Notes: generated from the letters alone by a model not told the origin. A DNA stretch of 64,000 nt from Helicostylum pulchrum (GCA_025677825.1 JAIXMO010000015.1:372001-436000); one strand, 5' to 3'. Shown: positions 24,924-37,599, numbered from the stretch's first letter. Program-made: numbers and translations.

Positions 24924-27900
24924 ATGGTGTCTGCAGTATCTAATCAGAATGATTGGCAAACAAACCAAGCATATTCAGTTTTTACCAAACCTTTGGAGAA
25001 ACCAGCTAATGACGAACGTGAGTATCGTTTGATTAAGCTTGCCAATCAACTTGAAGTCTTACTCATTAGCGATCCCGATACGGATCGTGCTAGTGCCGCG
25101 CTTGATGTTCATGTTGGTAGTCTTAGTGATCCCGTAAGTTCCTAATCCATACACACACACATATATAATATTTGAGATACTAACTTTTATAAACCTTAGG
25201 AAAATTTACAAGGTTTAGCTCATTTTTGTGAGCACTTGCTATTTATGGGAACCAAAAAGTATCCCAAAGAAAACGATTATTACAGTTATCTCTCTGAGCA
25301 TTCTGGTAAACACTTAAAAAGAGAGAAGGATATGCATAAAAACAAACACTAATCTTTTTTATAACAAATGAAAAGGTCTTGCCAACGCATTTACAGGAAC
25401 AGAAAACACCAATTACTTTTTTGAAGTCGGTCATCAATTTTTGGAAGGAGCTTTAGATAGATTTTCGCATTTTTTCATCGACCCCTTATTTTCAGAGAGT
25501 TGTACAGAAAGAGAATTAAGAGCAGTAGACTCTGAGCACAAGAAGAATTTGCAATCTGATTGTTGGCGTATTGCCCAAGTAGAAAAGTGTCTTAGTAACC
25601 CTAACCATCCATGGCATTTATTCGAAACCGGTAACTTGGAGACATTAATGGATAACCCCAAGAAATTGGGCTTGGATATCAGACAAGAGTTATTAAAGTT
25701 TCATGAAACTTATTATTCTGCTAATATCATGAAATTAACCGTGATAGGAAAAGGTAATTTTTTTTTTTCTTGTGGATTTTTTATATACTTGGTTTTGTTG
25801 TAAGAACTGACTGTTTAAAGTCTTTGTATAGAATCGTTGGATCAATTGACTGAATGGACCGTAGAGAAATTCTCAAATGTTATCAATAGAAATATTCCTG
25901 TACCTTCTTTCGAAGGTCATCCTCTCACAAAGAACGAAATCACAAAGCAAATCTTTATCAAGTCCGTCAAAAAGACACGTACTTTAGATGTCACCTTTCC
26001 TTTTCCTGATCAAGCTCCGTTTTATGAAAGTCAGGTACAGTAAAAAAAAGAAACACGCACACACAAAAAAAAAAAAGTAACCTAACCTTTTATTGGTTAG
26101 CCTGCTCACTATATATCTCATTTGACTGGTCATGAAGGTCCTGGCTCGATATTATCTTTTTTGAAAAAGAAGAATTGGGCAACTTATTTAAGTTCAGGCA
26201 TGTGTTTTGGTGGTATTGGATTTGGCTTCTTTCACGTCAGCGTAGATTTAACAGAACAAGGAATTGGTAAATATATGTATTTTAAAATAGATAAAAAGGG
26301 GGAAAACTTACAAGTGTGTGTATATTAGAACATTACGAGGATGTTATTGTCACCATCTTTCAATATATTGAAATGATTAAAGAAACTGGTATCAAGAAAT
26401 GGATCTTTGACGAAATCAAATCTTTAGCTGAAATTGAATTCAGGTTCTCTGAAAAATGCCCTCCCTCACAGTACACTTCCTTCTTGTCTCAACAGATGCA
26501 AGAAAACTTGCCACCTCAATGGACTATCAGCGGCTCTCATATCCTCCGTAAATATGACGCTGAATTAATTCAAGAGCATTTGGATTTGTTAAGACCTGAT
26601 AACTTTAGATTAACTTTGGCCGCACAAGAGTTTCCTCATGGTATCAAGTGTACAAAAGTAGAAAAGTGGTATTCTACAGATTATGAGGATATGCCTTTAA
26701 GACCTGAATTGATGGCTGTAAGTCTATATATGTATATAAAAAGTATATATTTATTTGTATTAATATGTATTGTGTGGGGGGTTTTTTTTAGAGACTTTCC
26801 AATATATCTTTAAATGATGAGTTTACTTTACCTGCCATCAACGAATTCATTCCTTCTAATTTAGACGTGCCTAAATTTGAAGTGACTGAAAAGAAGACCG
26901 AGCCTGATTTAATTCAAGATACTGAACTTACTAGAATTTGGTACAAGAGAGATGATACCTTTTGGGTTCCTAGAACTAATTTATGGATCTTGTTTAAAAA
27001 TCCTTTACTTCAAGCTACTCCTCGTAACGCTGTCATGTCAAAGTATGTATTTTATATTTTGATATATTTGTTTATATATAATTCTAACGTCCTTTTTTTT
27101 TTAGGTTGTATACAAGTTTATTAACAGATTCTTTATCTGAATACTCTTACAATGCAGAAGTTGCTGGATTAACTTATTATATAGACCAAGAAAGTCAAGG
27201 ATTTGCCGTAAGAACAAAAAAAAAAAAAAAGAACCTGAAAAAAAACATGCTAAACGTATACTTTTTTTTCTTCTAGTTACATGTTGGAGGATACAGTGAT
27301 AAACTTCCTTTATTACTCGCCAAAGTCATTGATAAAATGAAGAACATTCAAATTGAACAAGACCGATTCGACATTTTCAAGGATGAATTAACCCGAGGAT
27401 ACGAAAACTTCTTTTTAGAAGCCCCTTACCAACACTCTGCCTACTATCTGTCTGATGTTTTATGCCAAAACCAATGGAACTGCGACGATTACTTGAAGGA
27501 AATCAAGGACATCTCTATGGAAGACGTACAAACATTTATCCCCATTGCTATCAGTACACTTTACATAGAAGGCTTGGCACACGGGTCTATGGAAAAGGAC
27601 CAAGTCCTCGACACCTTTAAATCCGTGCAAGACGTTTTACAACCTCGTGCTTTACAACCCAGTCAATTCATCAGCGACAGATGTTTCATCTTACCCGAGG
27701 GTAAAAAATTCGTGTACCAGTTACCTGTGCGTGACCTCGACGATGTCAACTCTGCCATCAACTACAACACTCAAATATGTGACGTCAAGAACATTTCTCT
27801 TCGTAACCGACTTGGTTTAGTAGCTGCTATTGCGCAAGAACCTTGTTTTAATCAACTTCGTACACGTGAACAACTGGGGTATTTGGTATTCAGTGGTATC

Positions 27901-28689
27901 CGTAGACAATTAAGTCAATTGGCGTTCCGTTTAATCATCCAAAGTGAAAAGAACCCAATTTATTTAGAGAACCGTGTTTTGGAATTTTTGGAGTCCTTAA
28001 GAGAGACCATTGCAGATATGACTGAAAAGGAGTATCAATCTCAAGTAGATTCATTGATTGCTGATTGTTTGGAAAAGCACAAGAATTTATGGGAGGAAGG
28101 TGCAAAGTATTGGGCTGATATTGAATCTGGGTATTACGAGTTCAATGACACCGTAAAGGATGTACAAGAATTAAAGACCATCACAAAGGAATCATTATTG
28201 GAATTTTACGATTCTCTTATTATGCCTTCCTCTTCAAAAGTAAGCGCTATCTCTGTCCACGTTCAATCACAAAAGACAAAGAAAGAACAAGACGTAGATG
28301 AAGAAGGCGGCAACGAAGACGAAGAGGGAGAAGAGGAAGATCGTTATAATGTAGATCAATTGTATCCTGTCTTGACATACCTTAAACTTGTAGATAAAAC
28401 ACAATTATCTGAAGACGATTTAAAAGAGAAAATTACAGAAAACGGCGGTGACAGTTCAGTTCAAACAGAATCAGGTCTCGGTCAGTTCCTTTCCACTCAA
28501 ATCAAATTGGACCAAGATCAAATTGACCAAGTCGTCTTAAAGATGAATCAAGGTCCCAGTGGGCTCTCAACTCGTGATCATACCCAACTTCCTAAAGACT
28601 GTATCATTATTCAAAATCTATTCAAATTTAAGCGCAGATTACCTTTATCTGTTGCTGCTGTACCATTTTACACTTTTGCCAACGCATAG
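24924..28689 (+). CDS. STE23: Insulin-degrading-enzyme-like M16 metalloprotease (insulysin/STE23)
   Basis: This is a zinc metallopeptidase of family M16A; fungal members process a-factor-like peptides and degrade small peptides in the cytosol. Nine exons, 24924-25133, 25200-25305, 25376-25753, 25832-26034, 26101-26266, 26329-26717, 26792-27042, 27105-27207 and 27277-28689, keep frame and give 1072 residues, near the family size of about 1000. The inverted zinc motif HFCEH is at about residues 78-82, with the distal glutamate in [13 protein letters not shown]. The substrate-groove motif [13 protein letters not shown] is present. The C-terminal half has the inactive M16 repeats, including [17 protein letters not shown]. 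An acidic insertion ([14 protein letters not shown]) lies near the C-terminus. Confidence 0.95.
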
Positions 28690-29225
28690 AAAAAAATAAA
28701 TCCCCCTTCTCTCTTTTTTTTTAATTATAATATATTATTTTGATCCCTTATTTGTTGTTGTTGTATAAATTGTTCCATCATATTGTAGTATCGAGAGATA
28801 TGTTTTTTAATTTATGCCACCTTCCAAAAATTAGAATAAACATTACATTTGAACGTTATTCTCAGTACAATCGCTAACTACACAGCCAATGTATGTACTG
28901 GTTAAAAAGTATCAAATGAAAAGAGTAATAAGGCTCGAACGAACTTGATATCACATTATAATAGGTTTACAGATACGAAGCCGTTAATTTATCTGAGGAA
29001 TGAAAGATCCTATATCTAGTTAAACAGAAGGAAAAAAAAAAAAAAAGTCTCGGCTACTATGTATTACTTTAGGTTATTCAAGATGTAACTACGATTGGTA
29101 TTTCCGATCTACAGACACTAGAGCATATACATGCTCAATAACGTCTATAAAAGAAAAACTATTTTTACAACATATTTCAAGTTTCTTCACCTTTTCTTCT
29201 TTTTTATATATATATATATACCGTT
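28690..29225. other. Intergenic region
   Basis: No gene was found in these 536 bp. An A-run lies at about 29031-29046. A TATA-rich stretch (TATATATATATATATA) immediately precedes the start of the lectin-like gene and may act as its core promoter. Confidence 0.4.
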
Positions 29226-30412
29226 ATGCCTCGTAATTTATTAAGACTTTCAGGACTTTTGGTACTGTCACACCTAGTAACATTATCGTACCAGTTACAG
29301 CCCTGTATGGGCACGTTAAAACCCGTAGGTGTAGACTACACGTTCGCCTTGGCTCACGTAGACGACGTGCGTAACCCGCTTGCAGGACAAGAGGCTTGTT
29401 ATTACAGTTGTGGTGCGCAAATTGTGACACAGTCTGCTAATCGAGGTGACATGAATAAATTGACCCTAATGGATACCTCTGCTAACCATTTAGCAAGCAG
29501 TGGGTTTTTAAAAGTGGGAGAGAGCTATCTTTTGGTAAAAAAAAAAATATCACACCTAATAACTTTTTTTATTATTGTATAAACTCATATATTCTTTTGT
29601 TCTGTAGAATCATTTAGGGTTAGAAGATTCAGAAGGAGGTAAGTTACTATTATATTTTTTGTTCTTTTTTGTTTGGTGTAAGTAATGCTCCGTATTTTTT
29701 TTTATATGTATAAAAAGGTAACGGGATTGGATGTGTTCAAGTCAAACCGTAAGTTGGAATATATTTAGAAAAAACGTATTTATTGGATAGTTAACAAAGA
29801 ATGTGATACTTTTTAGTGGTAATCGATTCAGTCATTTTGATAAAAGTCATCCAGTATGTAGTATGGCTAGAGGAGCAATTTGTGGATTCTGGGGTCAGGT
29901 AAGAATGAAATTATTTTCAAGCAAAAAAAGATATTAATTTTTTCTCTTAGCAATCCATTCCAATGATACCAAGTGGCATGAAAATGACAACACCACCCGC
30001 ACCGGAACCCACGACAGCTCCATTACCTACAGCCGTATTCCCGCAACTAGAAACGGAAACCGACTTACAGCCGTTTATCGAAGTGCCTAAAACGACAGTA
30101 GTTAATTCAGTGTCTAAATTTAATTTGGACGGTGAAGAATTTCACATTGTTTCTAAAAACCAGCATAGTTCGGTTGCAGCTAATTCATCGTGCCAGGTGA
30201 ATCAAGCCACAGTTGCCACGATTACAACGGATAGCTTTCAAGGAATTTCAAATAAATTAAAGAGCTTAGGACAAAGTAAAATGATTATTGGATCATGGAA
30301 TGGAGATAGTTATTCGCTTACAGGCGCTAGTTGTTTAATTATGCAAGTTGGCTATGGTATTTATCCAGGTAACTGTGTTGATGCTTTATCAGTATTATGT
30401 CAATCACAGTAA
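29226..30412 (+). CDS. Secreted C-type-lectin-like domain protein
   Basis: Five exons, 29226-29534, 29608-29638, 29718-29748, 29817-29898 and 29951-30412, keep frame and give 304 residues. Two of the exons are only 31 nt. The N-terminus is a signal peptide (LLRLSGLLVLSHLVTLSYQL). The C-terminal part resembles a C-type lectin fold: EEFHIVSKNQ, ANSSCQVNQATVATITTDSF, MIIGSWNGDSY and a final CVDALSVLCQSQ with paired cysteines. A Pro/Thr-rich linker (TTPPAPEPTTAPLPTAVF) precedes it. The first half has several cysteines and may be a second, divergent unit. The protein is probably secreted or wall-bound; carbohydrate binding is inference. Confidence 0.72.
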
Positions 30413-30473
30413 AAAAACAAAAAAAAAATTTAAAAAAAAAATTGCTTTCTTCTGTCTCTCTTTTTTTTTTTTT

Positions 30474-31373
30474 TTATTCCTTTTTTATATATTTTTCTAA
30501 TAAATCCAAATAACGATTTTCATTTGATTGTGTCTTTAAAGTTACTTTTTCACACATATCAACAAACTTCATATTCATCTTGCTCATATCATCATAGTGC
30601 ATCTTGATAGAATCAATTTGAGATTGTTGTCTGTTCATCGTTTGCTGCAACACATTTTCCAACGACTTTAGTCTTTCATTTGAAGGTTCATCAGCGACCT
30701 GATCAAACTTTCTTTTATTGTTGTTACTATCCGATACTTGATCGTAATCTTCATACTCGTCATCATTTTGAATGTAAAGGCTATCCTCTGGTATAGGCAA
30801 ATGGCTCAAGTACCCGTCCAAGTACTGAAAGTGGTTCCAATAAGAAACCAACGGCATTTGTTGTGTTGTTCTCTGCTGTACTAGACAACTTCTTTCTGCA
30901 TTGTATTTTCTCATCACTTGACTCCATCTTCTAACTAACACTGATTTTGTTCGTTCATCATTGGTAATGCTATTATATTCTTTGGTCAGTTGTGTCCAAC
31001 CTTCTACCGTTTGCTCTGTATTATTAAAATATTTACGATGTAATTGGATCAGAATCGCAATGTTGGCTTCGGACCAATACTTTTGTAAGCACTTGCCAGA
31101 GGGCGAAGAACAAGGTGCAGGAGCGGGAGGCGGAGGTGACACTTGTGTCTTTAGGCTCTTGGGACTCGTGGAGCATTCTGCTGCTGGAATAACAGATGGC
31201 GCTATTCGAAGTCGTGTAGGTGTAGCCGATGACGGTGTCAAGTTGGTGGTCGGTGTTGTCACTACAGTAGGTGTTTCACTTGCAGGTTGTGCACCTACCC
31301 TACGATTAGGTAAATTCACATTCACCATGCGTTCACCATTAAAAGTTTGAGGCACAAAGATGTTATTTGTCAT
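30474..31373 (-). CDS. Myb/SANT-like (trihelix-type) putative DNA-binding protein
   Basis: A single exon encodes 299 residues from MTNNIFVPQTF. The frame is open further upstream, but the added part is Lys/Phe-rich leader translation, so this start is preferred. A Pro/Thr/Ser-rich N-terminal half is followed by a helix-rich domain with tryptophans at SANT-like spacing (KYWSEANIAILIQLHRKYF, EGWTQLTKEYN, VLVRRWSQVMRKYN). A C-terminal coiled coil (LKSLENVLQQTMNRQQSQI and onward) could dimerise. It is divergent from CCT6 with about 230 bp between starts. The exact family is not known; an origin from a transposon Myb-like protein is possible. Confidence 0.65.
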   Translation of the reverse strand: MTNNIFVPQTFNGERMVNVNLPNRRVGAQPASETPTVVTTPTTNLTPSSATPTRLRIAPSVIPAAECSTSPKSLKTQVSPPPPAPAPCSSPSGKCLQKYWSEANIAILIQLHRKYFNNTEQTVEGWTQLTKEYNSITNDERTKSVLVRRWSQVMRKYNAERSCLVQQRTTQQMPLVSYWNHFQYLDGYLSHLPIPEDSLYIQNDDEYEDYDQVSDSNNNKRKFDQVADEPSNERLKSLENVLQQTMNRQQSQIDSIKMHYDDMSKMNMKFVDMCEKVTLKTQSNENRYLDLLEKYIKKE

Positions 31374-31605
31374 GTCAATCACTTTTTGAAGAAAAAGGGG
31401 AAAAAGGGGGGATAAAAAAAAAACTTTTTGATATCCGCCTCTTTCTTTTTTATGTCTGAAGGGGAAGGGTGACGTATTTATCGCGCTGGCCAAAAACGAG
31501 GACGAAATTTTTTTATTATAAAAAAAGATCTTTCCACATCCTTCATTCTCCTTCTTTATTTTATTTTTTGACAACTACACAGGAAAAAAAAAGAAAAAAG
31601 ATAAA

Positions 31606-33558
31606 ATGTAAGCTCATCAAGCTATAAACTTCTTTTTTAGTATGCAAAGAGTAGAAAGGACGTGTTTATTAACACTATCAATATATGTAGGGCCTCCTCT
31701 GCTTTGAAAATGATTAATCCTAACTCGGATGTAGCTAGACGTGGTCAAGCTCTCCAGCTCAACATTACTGCTGCGATCGGTTTGCAAGATGTATTGAAAT
31801 CCAACTTGGGCCCCAGAGGAACCATCAAGATGTAAGAACCTAATAGAAAAAAAAGATGATGAAAAAAAAAAAAAAAAAAAAGTCTTTTTTTTCGTGTCAT
31901 CATCCTTTTTGACATGGACCTAATAATTTTTTTGTATCACGTAGGTTGGTTGACGGTGCTGGTGGTATTAAACTTACCAAGGATGGTAAAGTTTTATTAA
32001 GTGAGATGGTAACGTATTATTATGTTTGGTTATTTATATAAAAAAGTTTAACACGTTTATTTTATTTTTAAAATAGCAAATTCAACATCCTACTGCCGCC
32101 ATGATTGCAAAGGCTTCCATTGCCCAAGATGAAATTACTGGTGATGGTACCACTTCCATTGTTTTATTAGTTGGTGAACTTTTAAAGCAAGCTGAACGTT
32201 ATATCTCTGAGGGTCTTCATCCTCGTGTTGTTACCGAAGGTTATGACCTTGCCAAAAAGGAATCTATCAAGGTAAAGAAAAGAAAGGAAAAAGTGTGTTT
32301 ATTCACGTGTTTTTAAATTTTTTATTTTTAAAAATAGTTTTTGGAAGAGTTCAAGACCAAAGATGTTGAGATTGATCGTGAGTTACTTGTTTCAGTTGCT
32401 CGTACTTCTCTTCGTACCAAGGTTCACCGTGCTTTAGCCGACGCATTAACCGAAGCAGTTGTCGATGCAGTTTTAGCTATTCGTCGTGAAGGAGAGCCTA
32501 TTGATCTCCACATGGTTGAAATCATGAAGATGCAACATCGTTCTGATTCTGAATCCAAGTTGATTCGTGGTCTTGTTATGGATCATGGTGCACGTCACCC
32601 TGATATGCCCAAGAAGGTAAAGGATGCATTTATTTTAACCTTGAACGTCAGTCTCGAATACGAGAAATCCGAGATCAACTCTGGTTTCTTTTATTCTACA
32701 CCTGATCAACGTGACAAGTTGGTTGAGAGTGAGCGTAAACATGTTGATGATAAGGTCCGTCGTTTGGTAGAGTTCAAAAATGAGGTTTGTAGTGGTGAGA
32801 ATGCTGGTCGTGGCTTTGTCATTGTTAACCAAAAGGGTATTGATCCTCTTTCACTTGATATCTTGGCCAAGAACGGTATCTTGGCTCTCCGTAGAGCAAA
32901 GAGAAGAAATATGGAACGTCTTCAATTGACTTGTGGTGGTGTTGCTCAAAACTCTGTTGATGATTTAACACCTGAAGTGCTTGGTTATGCTGGTCAAGTA
33001 TACGAGCAAGTCTTGGGAGAAGATAAATTTACATTCATTGAAGATGTAAAGGATCCTTACAGTGTCACCATCTTAATTAAGGGACCTAACCCTCATACCA
33101 TTGCTCAAATTAACGATGCTGTTCGTGATGGTCTTCGTGCTGTTAAGAATGCTATTGAAGATAAATGTGTTGTACCCGGTGGTGGTGCATTCGAAGTTGC
33201 ACTTTCTCAACATTTAATTGAATATAAAAAGGAAGTAAAGGGTCGTGCCAAGATGGGTATTCAAGCTTTCGCTGATGCCATGTTGGTTATCCCCAAGGTT
33301 CTTGCACAAAATGCTGGTTTCGATGCACAAGATGTCATTGTTGCCTTACAAGAAGAACATATGGAAGGACATATTGTTGGTATCGATTTAAAAACTGGTG
33401 AGACCATGGATCCTAGACTTGAAGGTATCTGGAATAACTATCGTGTTCATCGTCATATGCTTCATTCTTGTGCCGTCATTGCAAGTAATCTTTTATTAGT
33501 CGATGAAATGATGCGTGCTGGTAGAACTTCATTAAAGGGTCCTCAACTTGGAGAGTAG
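31606..33558 (+). CDS. CCT6: Chaperonin CCT/TRiC subunit zeta (CCT6)
   Basis: This is one of eight subunits of the cytosolic chaperonin that folds actin and tubulin with ATP. Exons 31606-31607, 31691-31831, 31945-32008, 32077-32271 and 32338-33558 give 540 residues, the family length. The start codon appears to be split: AT at 31606-31607 joins G at 31691, giving [20 protein letters not shown], which aligns with other zeta subunits. The alternative is the ATG at 31710 (MINPNSD). Chaperonin motifs are clear: [12 protein letters not shown], the ATPase loop GDGTTS, and [14 protein letters not shown]6-typical [12 protein letters not shown] and [20 protein letters not shown] are also present. Confidence 0.96.
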
Positions 33559-33915
33559 ATTAGTAAAACAAAAAAACAAAAAAAGTTGAAAAATAAAAAA
33601 GAATGTTTATTTAATAAAATGTAACTATAATTTGAAGTGTAAATCTATGATGATCTTAGCATGTACCTTTTTTTTTAAGGAGAATGTGTGTATGTGTGTG
33701 TGTGTTGTACCTTATTCATTTATTTACTGTACCTGGTTTATGGGACTTTTTTTAAAAAAAAGAGGGGGAGAAAGGGGGCGGGAGAAAGTATCCCTATTTT
33801 CATGCTGCTCCTTAAAAAAAAACTAGACAACATTTTAAATAGCACAGGTAAATATAAACCTTTTTTTAATCAAAATAAACAAAAACAAAAAAAAGGGAGA
33901 TAGATAAAAATTAAA
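33559..33915. other. Convergent 3' spacer
   Basis: This AT-rich interval lies between the 3' ends of CCT6 and the minus-strand coiled-coil gene, with a TG-repeat (ATGTGTGTATGTGTGTG) at about 33683. No gene was found; it should contain both polyadenylation regions. Confidence 0.4.
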
Positions 33916-34176
33916 CTAATATGGTCTTCTTTCAGCAGCAATCTTCTCTCTAACGGCAACAATATTTTGTTTAACCCAATGATCCTTTTCTCTAAGTTCT
34001 TGTTCTTCTCTTCTCAATCTTGCAATTTCTTCTCTTAATTGTTGTTCACGAGTTAAAAGTGTAGCGGTAGAAGAGTCCCTTCTAATACCATTATTACCTC
34101 TTCTATCTTGTTGGGATTCATCCATCATACGAGTAGGTGACATTTTTGATCTGTGATACGACATGGAATCAGTCAT
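33916..34176 (-). CDS. Small coiled-coil protein, 86 residues
   Basis: A single exon encodes an intact frame from MTDSMSYHRSKM to AERRPY. Residues from about 42 to the end form a strongly charged heptad-like helix (REQQLREEIARLRREEQEL). The first half is Ser/Arg/Asn-rich. No family is recognised. The GC content and codon use resemble nearby conserved genes rather than random AT translation, which supports a real gene. It could be a small subunit or adaptor; function is unknown. Confidence 0.6.
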   Translation of the reverse strand: MTDSMSYHRSKMSPTRMMDESQQDRRGNNGIRRDSSTATLLTREQQLREEIARLRREEQELREKDHWVKQNIVAVREKIAAERRPY

Positions 34177-35126
34177 TTTTATATATATTTGTGTGTGTGT
34201 AAAAAAGAATAGAAAGGGAAATAAGTAGGAAAAAAAAAAAGAGAGAGGAAAAAAAAAGAAGCAGCAAGAAAAACGTCCTTTTTATATTATATATCTAGTT
34301 CCAACTGTAGTCCAGCCCCTACTATATCTCTATAATAGTAGCGTCTAAATATATACAAATATATATTTCTTAAATAACCGCCCCTTTTTTAGCTTTATTT
34401 ATCTCTCCTATTTAATCCAAACAAAAAAATAAATAACGAGGTACGAGAAGACGCAAAAATTCATTCTAGCCACGCTATAATACATCCAATCAATCAACTA
34501 CAACGCGAGTCTTTCTCTCTATTTATACGTGTAGGAAAAGAAGCAAAAGAAAACCTTCAAATTTGAATTGCATACAAACTAAAAAAAGATTTTCGGTTTT
34601 TTTTAAATGGGGGGCAATTGAATGAAAAACTCCTGCCTATTTTGGATTGGACAAGTTTTCGCGAAGCATAACTAAATAAATAAAAAAGGTCCTTTGCTAC
34701 TTATTTAAACAATCGTTTAAAACGGTAGCTTATGACTGTATTAAAAGCTAGCAGTAAAATTTCACGCTATTTCATGCATAAATTGGGATATATATATACC
34801 TTTTTTTTTTGAAAGAGAAAGAGAAAGAGAGTAATCATGACCTACTTAAGCTGCATGAGACCTCAAATGTATGATGATAGGATTTCTATCAGTTTAAAGA
34901 TAAATTAGTGTATAGATAGAATACTCTGATAAAAAACCTCATGATATAATTTGGAGTTGGTATGCTCTAAGCACCTTGATTGCTTTACCTTTTACGGAAC
35001 CATCGGCCTAGAGCCTTTTTTAATTAGTAGCATATTTTATTTAATCTAGACAAATACTCGAAAAAGTCTTAATGGCACATTAAAGAGTCAATAGACCAGA
35101 GAGATAAAATTTAACTAGAAGCCTAG
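34177..35126. other. Spacer with probable relic coding sequence at its right end
   Basis: The first about 800 bp hold no gene and include the promoter side of the coiled-coil gene. From about 34980 onward, frames such as RSLDDS and ARWFKDFF run in pieces broken by stops toward the ORF at 35127. This suggests the upstream, decayed part of the same gene. Confidence 0.35.
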
Positions 35127-35609
35127 ATGATTCTTAAACCTTGCAAATATAAGCAGCTAGATGATTTAAAGACTTTTTTTTGTACTAGTTGGAGAAACAT
35201 CATAACTACAGTTACTAAAGATCCTTTAACTGACAAAATAGCTGAAGATGAAGGCAAACTTGTTCGTAAAGGAAAGGATATACTTGATAAGTCATTTCAA
35301 ACCGTTTTACTTGAGAAAAAAACTACTCGTGTCACTAGTTGGATACTTCAACTTTCTGGCTTAAATGGAAAAATATTATACTTTATTCAATTAACAAAAT
35401 CTGGCATTTATGTTGCTGTACCACAATCACCAATCCAGTTCCCTTCAAAATTCGCCTCTTCTACATTTACCGAAACATTCAAATTTTTACTATCTATTTG
35501 TCAAAGTATGAATGATTTAGCTTTAGAAGCTCAGAATACCATATCCTATTTTAACCTGAATCACGACAGTACATTTAAAAAAGTAGAAACGACTCAAAAA
35601 ACTTTTTGA
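35127..35609 (+). pseudogene. Fragment of a dispersed lineage-specific protein family
   Basis: An open frame of 160 residues contains protein-like sequence (VTSWILQLSGLNGKILYFIQ, then PQSPIQFPSKFASSTFTETF and LLSICQSMNDLALEAQN). Upstream in-phase sequence is broken by stops, so this looks like the surviving last exon of a larger gene. It resembles, from memory of the style, multi-copy Mucorales proteins of unknown role; this cannot be confirmed here. It ends about 120 bp before the TIR element, which may have joined later. Confidence 0.45.
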
Positions 35610-35726
35610 GTCGATGGATCCGTCCATCATATTATACACCCCCCAACCGTGATTGTTCTCAGTCAGTTATACCATCCAATGTACTGGCTGATGACAGCAA
35701 TGCCTTAGATATTTTTAAAAAATATA

Positions 35727-37599
35727 TAGTAGTAGCTCTATTTAAGGGTGGCCAAAATGCCGAAGAAAATCCACCCTTAGATCAAATATACCTTTATTAT
35801 CGTGCAGTGAATAATTACTTCTAAAGAAAAAAGCTCACTGAGATACCTGAGCTTAAATAATCGCTCACATAAGAAATCACTGCTAAAATTAGCAATTATA
35901 GTAAATATTGGTTTTTATTTTTTAAAGAAACAGGAAACACTTTTTGGGCCCAGGTTTTTTTAATACACAGTTGTTGTTTTAACTATATCTTTGATAAAAA
36001 AAAATAAAAACAAATTTTTTGCTTTTTTTTCGATTTTCATTTTTGAGGGTCAACCCTTTTTGTGTTTTTGTGGTTCTTTCACTATTACTCCTGATCCAAT
36101 TCTTCTATCTTTGTGGAAAAAACATGGATGGAATAGAAATTATTTTGACGCTTTTAATTTATTTTAAATAATAATTCTAGTGCAAAAACTGAAAGAGTAA
36201 TCGCTGTTTTAGACGTTTTTTTTCTGGGTAAAAATATACACTTTTTTAGTGTAACATCGTGTAACCATTTTCAGAGTATCGCGATTAAGTAGAATGTATT
36301 TTTTTATTACCGTGTTTGGTTATAGTACCGAATGTAGATATTTAAAAACTATATATTGGATGTTCATAAATAAGAGTGCTACATCTAAAACTGGGCGAGA
36401 AGACGCGCTTTAAAGAAACCACCAATTTAAGGACCGCTTAACTCAAATTTTAGCGAAAAAAAACGTCCAAAGCGGTGATTACTCGGTCAATGTTTTTATT
36501 AAAAATATAATTTTAAATGGATTAAATGCACCAAAAAAAGTTCTTTATTATAATTGCTTTTTCCACAAAGAGAGTCAAATTGGATTGGAAGTAATTCCAA
36601 AATAGCCTCAAAAACACAAAAGGGGTTTACCTCCCAAATTGGTAAAAAATGACCAAAATAACCGACCAAAAAAAAAGTAGAAAAAATCGAAAAAGATATG
36701 AAACAACAAGTTTTTAATTTTTTTTATTAAAGACAACATCCTAAGGAGTAACTTTTACTAAGTAACTTTGAAAAAAGAACAATTTCCTGACGTTTAATTA
36801 TACAAAGAAACCACCTTATTTCGATCACCGAGAAATGACCTTTTTTAAAAGTTACTTCTAAACCTTTACTTAAAAACACGCGTTTTTAATAAAATAACGG
36901 ATGAACAATGATGGATTATAACACTTTGAATGGTTTTTGAGCTTACCCAAGTTATTTTATCAGAAAATATTCTTGGTATCTTATTCTGCAAGAGCTCAAA
37001 CGTTAAAATTATGTTAAATTTTCTATTGATGTCAATTAAAATAGTACAAAGCTATTTATTGGAATACCACATAACATTACATTTAAAAACTACTTAGCTA
37101 TAATATATAGGACTAAAGAATATCTTTGCGTTCACTTTATTTGGCTTACACTGCATTCCTTTCCAATTTTTCATCACTTAGCAACAGTGTATTTAATTCC
37201 TTTTCCTAGTTAAATTTCTGCTGATACGCGCTCCATTCAGGTATAAATTGACCGTCTTTGTACTTTGATTTACTTTGTACTTTGATTTACTTTGTAAGGC
37301 TTATATTATTATTATCTCTTTATCAGTTTGATTATTATCTTTTTGTTTTAATAATATCGATTTGATTGTACACTTTTGACGACTAGACGCTTTTATATAA
37401 GTTGAATAAGACTTTTTTTTTATTATCATTTTTAAATTTATTTTATATATTTAGTAGTTTTGTGAAGTTGGATTCCACTCTTGAATCGAATAGTGGTGAT
37501 AGAGGTGTTAAAGCGGGGGACCGAAGATGTTCTGGTGAAATCCACCCTCAAATCGATCCTACCCTTAAATCAGATCACCCCTAAATAGAGCCGCTACTG
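35727..37599. mobile_element. Foldback TIR element, copy B (pogo-like, non-autonomous)
   Basis: The terminal inverted repeats are (C/T)AGTAG-AGCTCTATTTAAGGGT at the left and the complement of CAGTAGCGGCTCTATTTAG at the right, flanked by TA on both sides. CAGT-beginning ends with a TA duplication fit the Tc1/mariner-pogo group. Long imperfect internal inverted arms (about 36011-36240 and 36430-36720) face each other around a centre near 36340, for example TTTAGACGTTTTTTTT versus AAAAAAAACGTCC and TTTGTGGAAAAA versus TTTTTCCACAAAG. No transposase ORF is present. A related copy lies inverted at 61593-63266. Confidence 0.8.

Noticed and set aside
30961..31350. 129-codon frame on the + strand
   Set aside because: It is the antisense shadow of the SANT-like gene with no independent evidence.
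35606..35824. 72-codon frame crossing the left end of the foldback element
   Set aside because: It spans a transposon border and ends inside repeat sequence; chance ORF.
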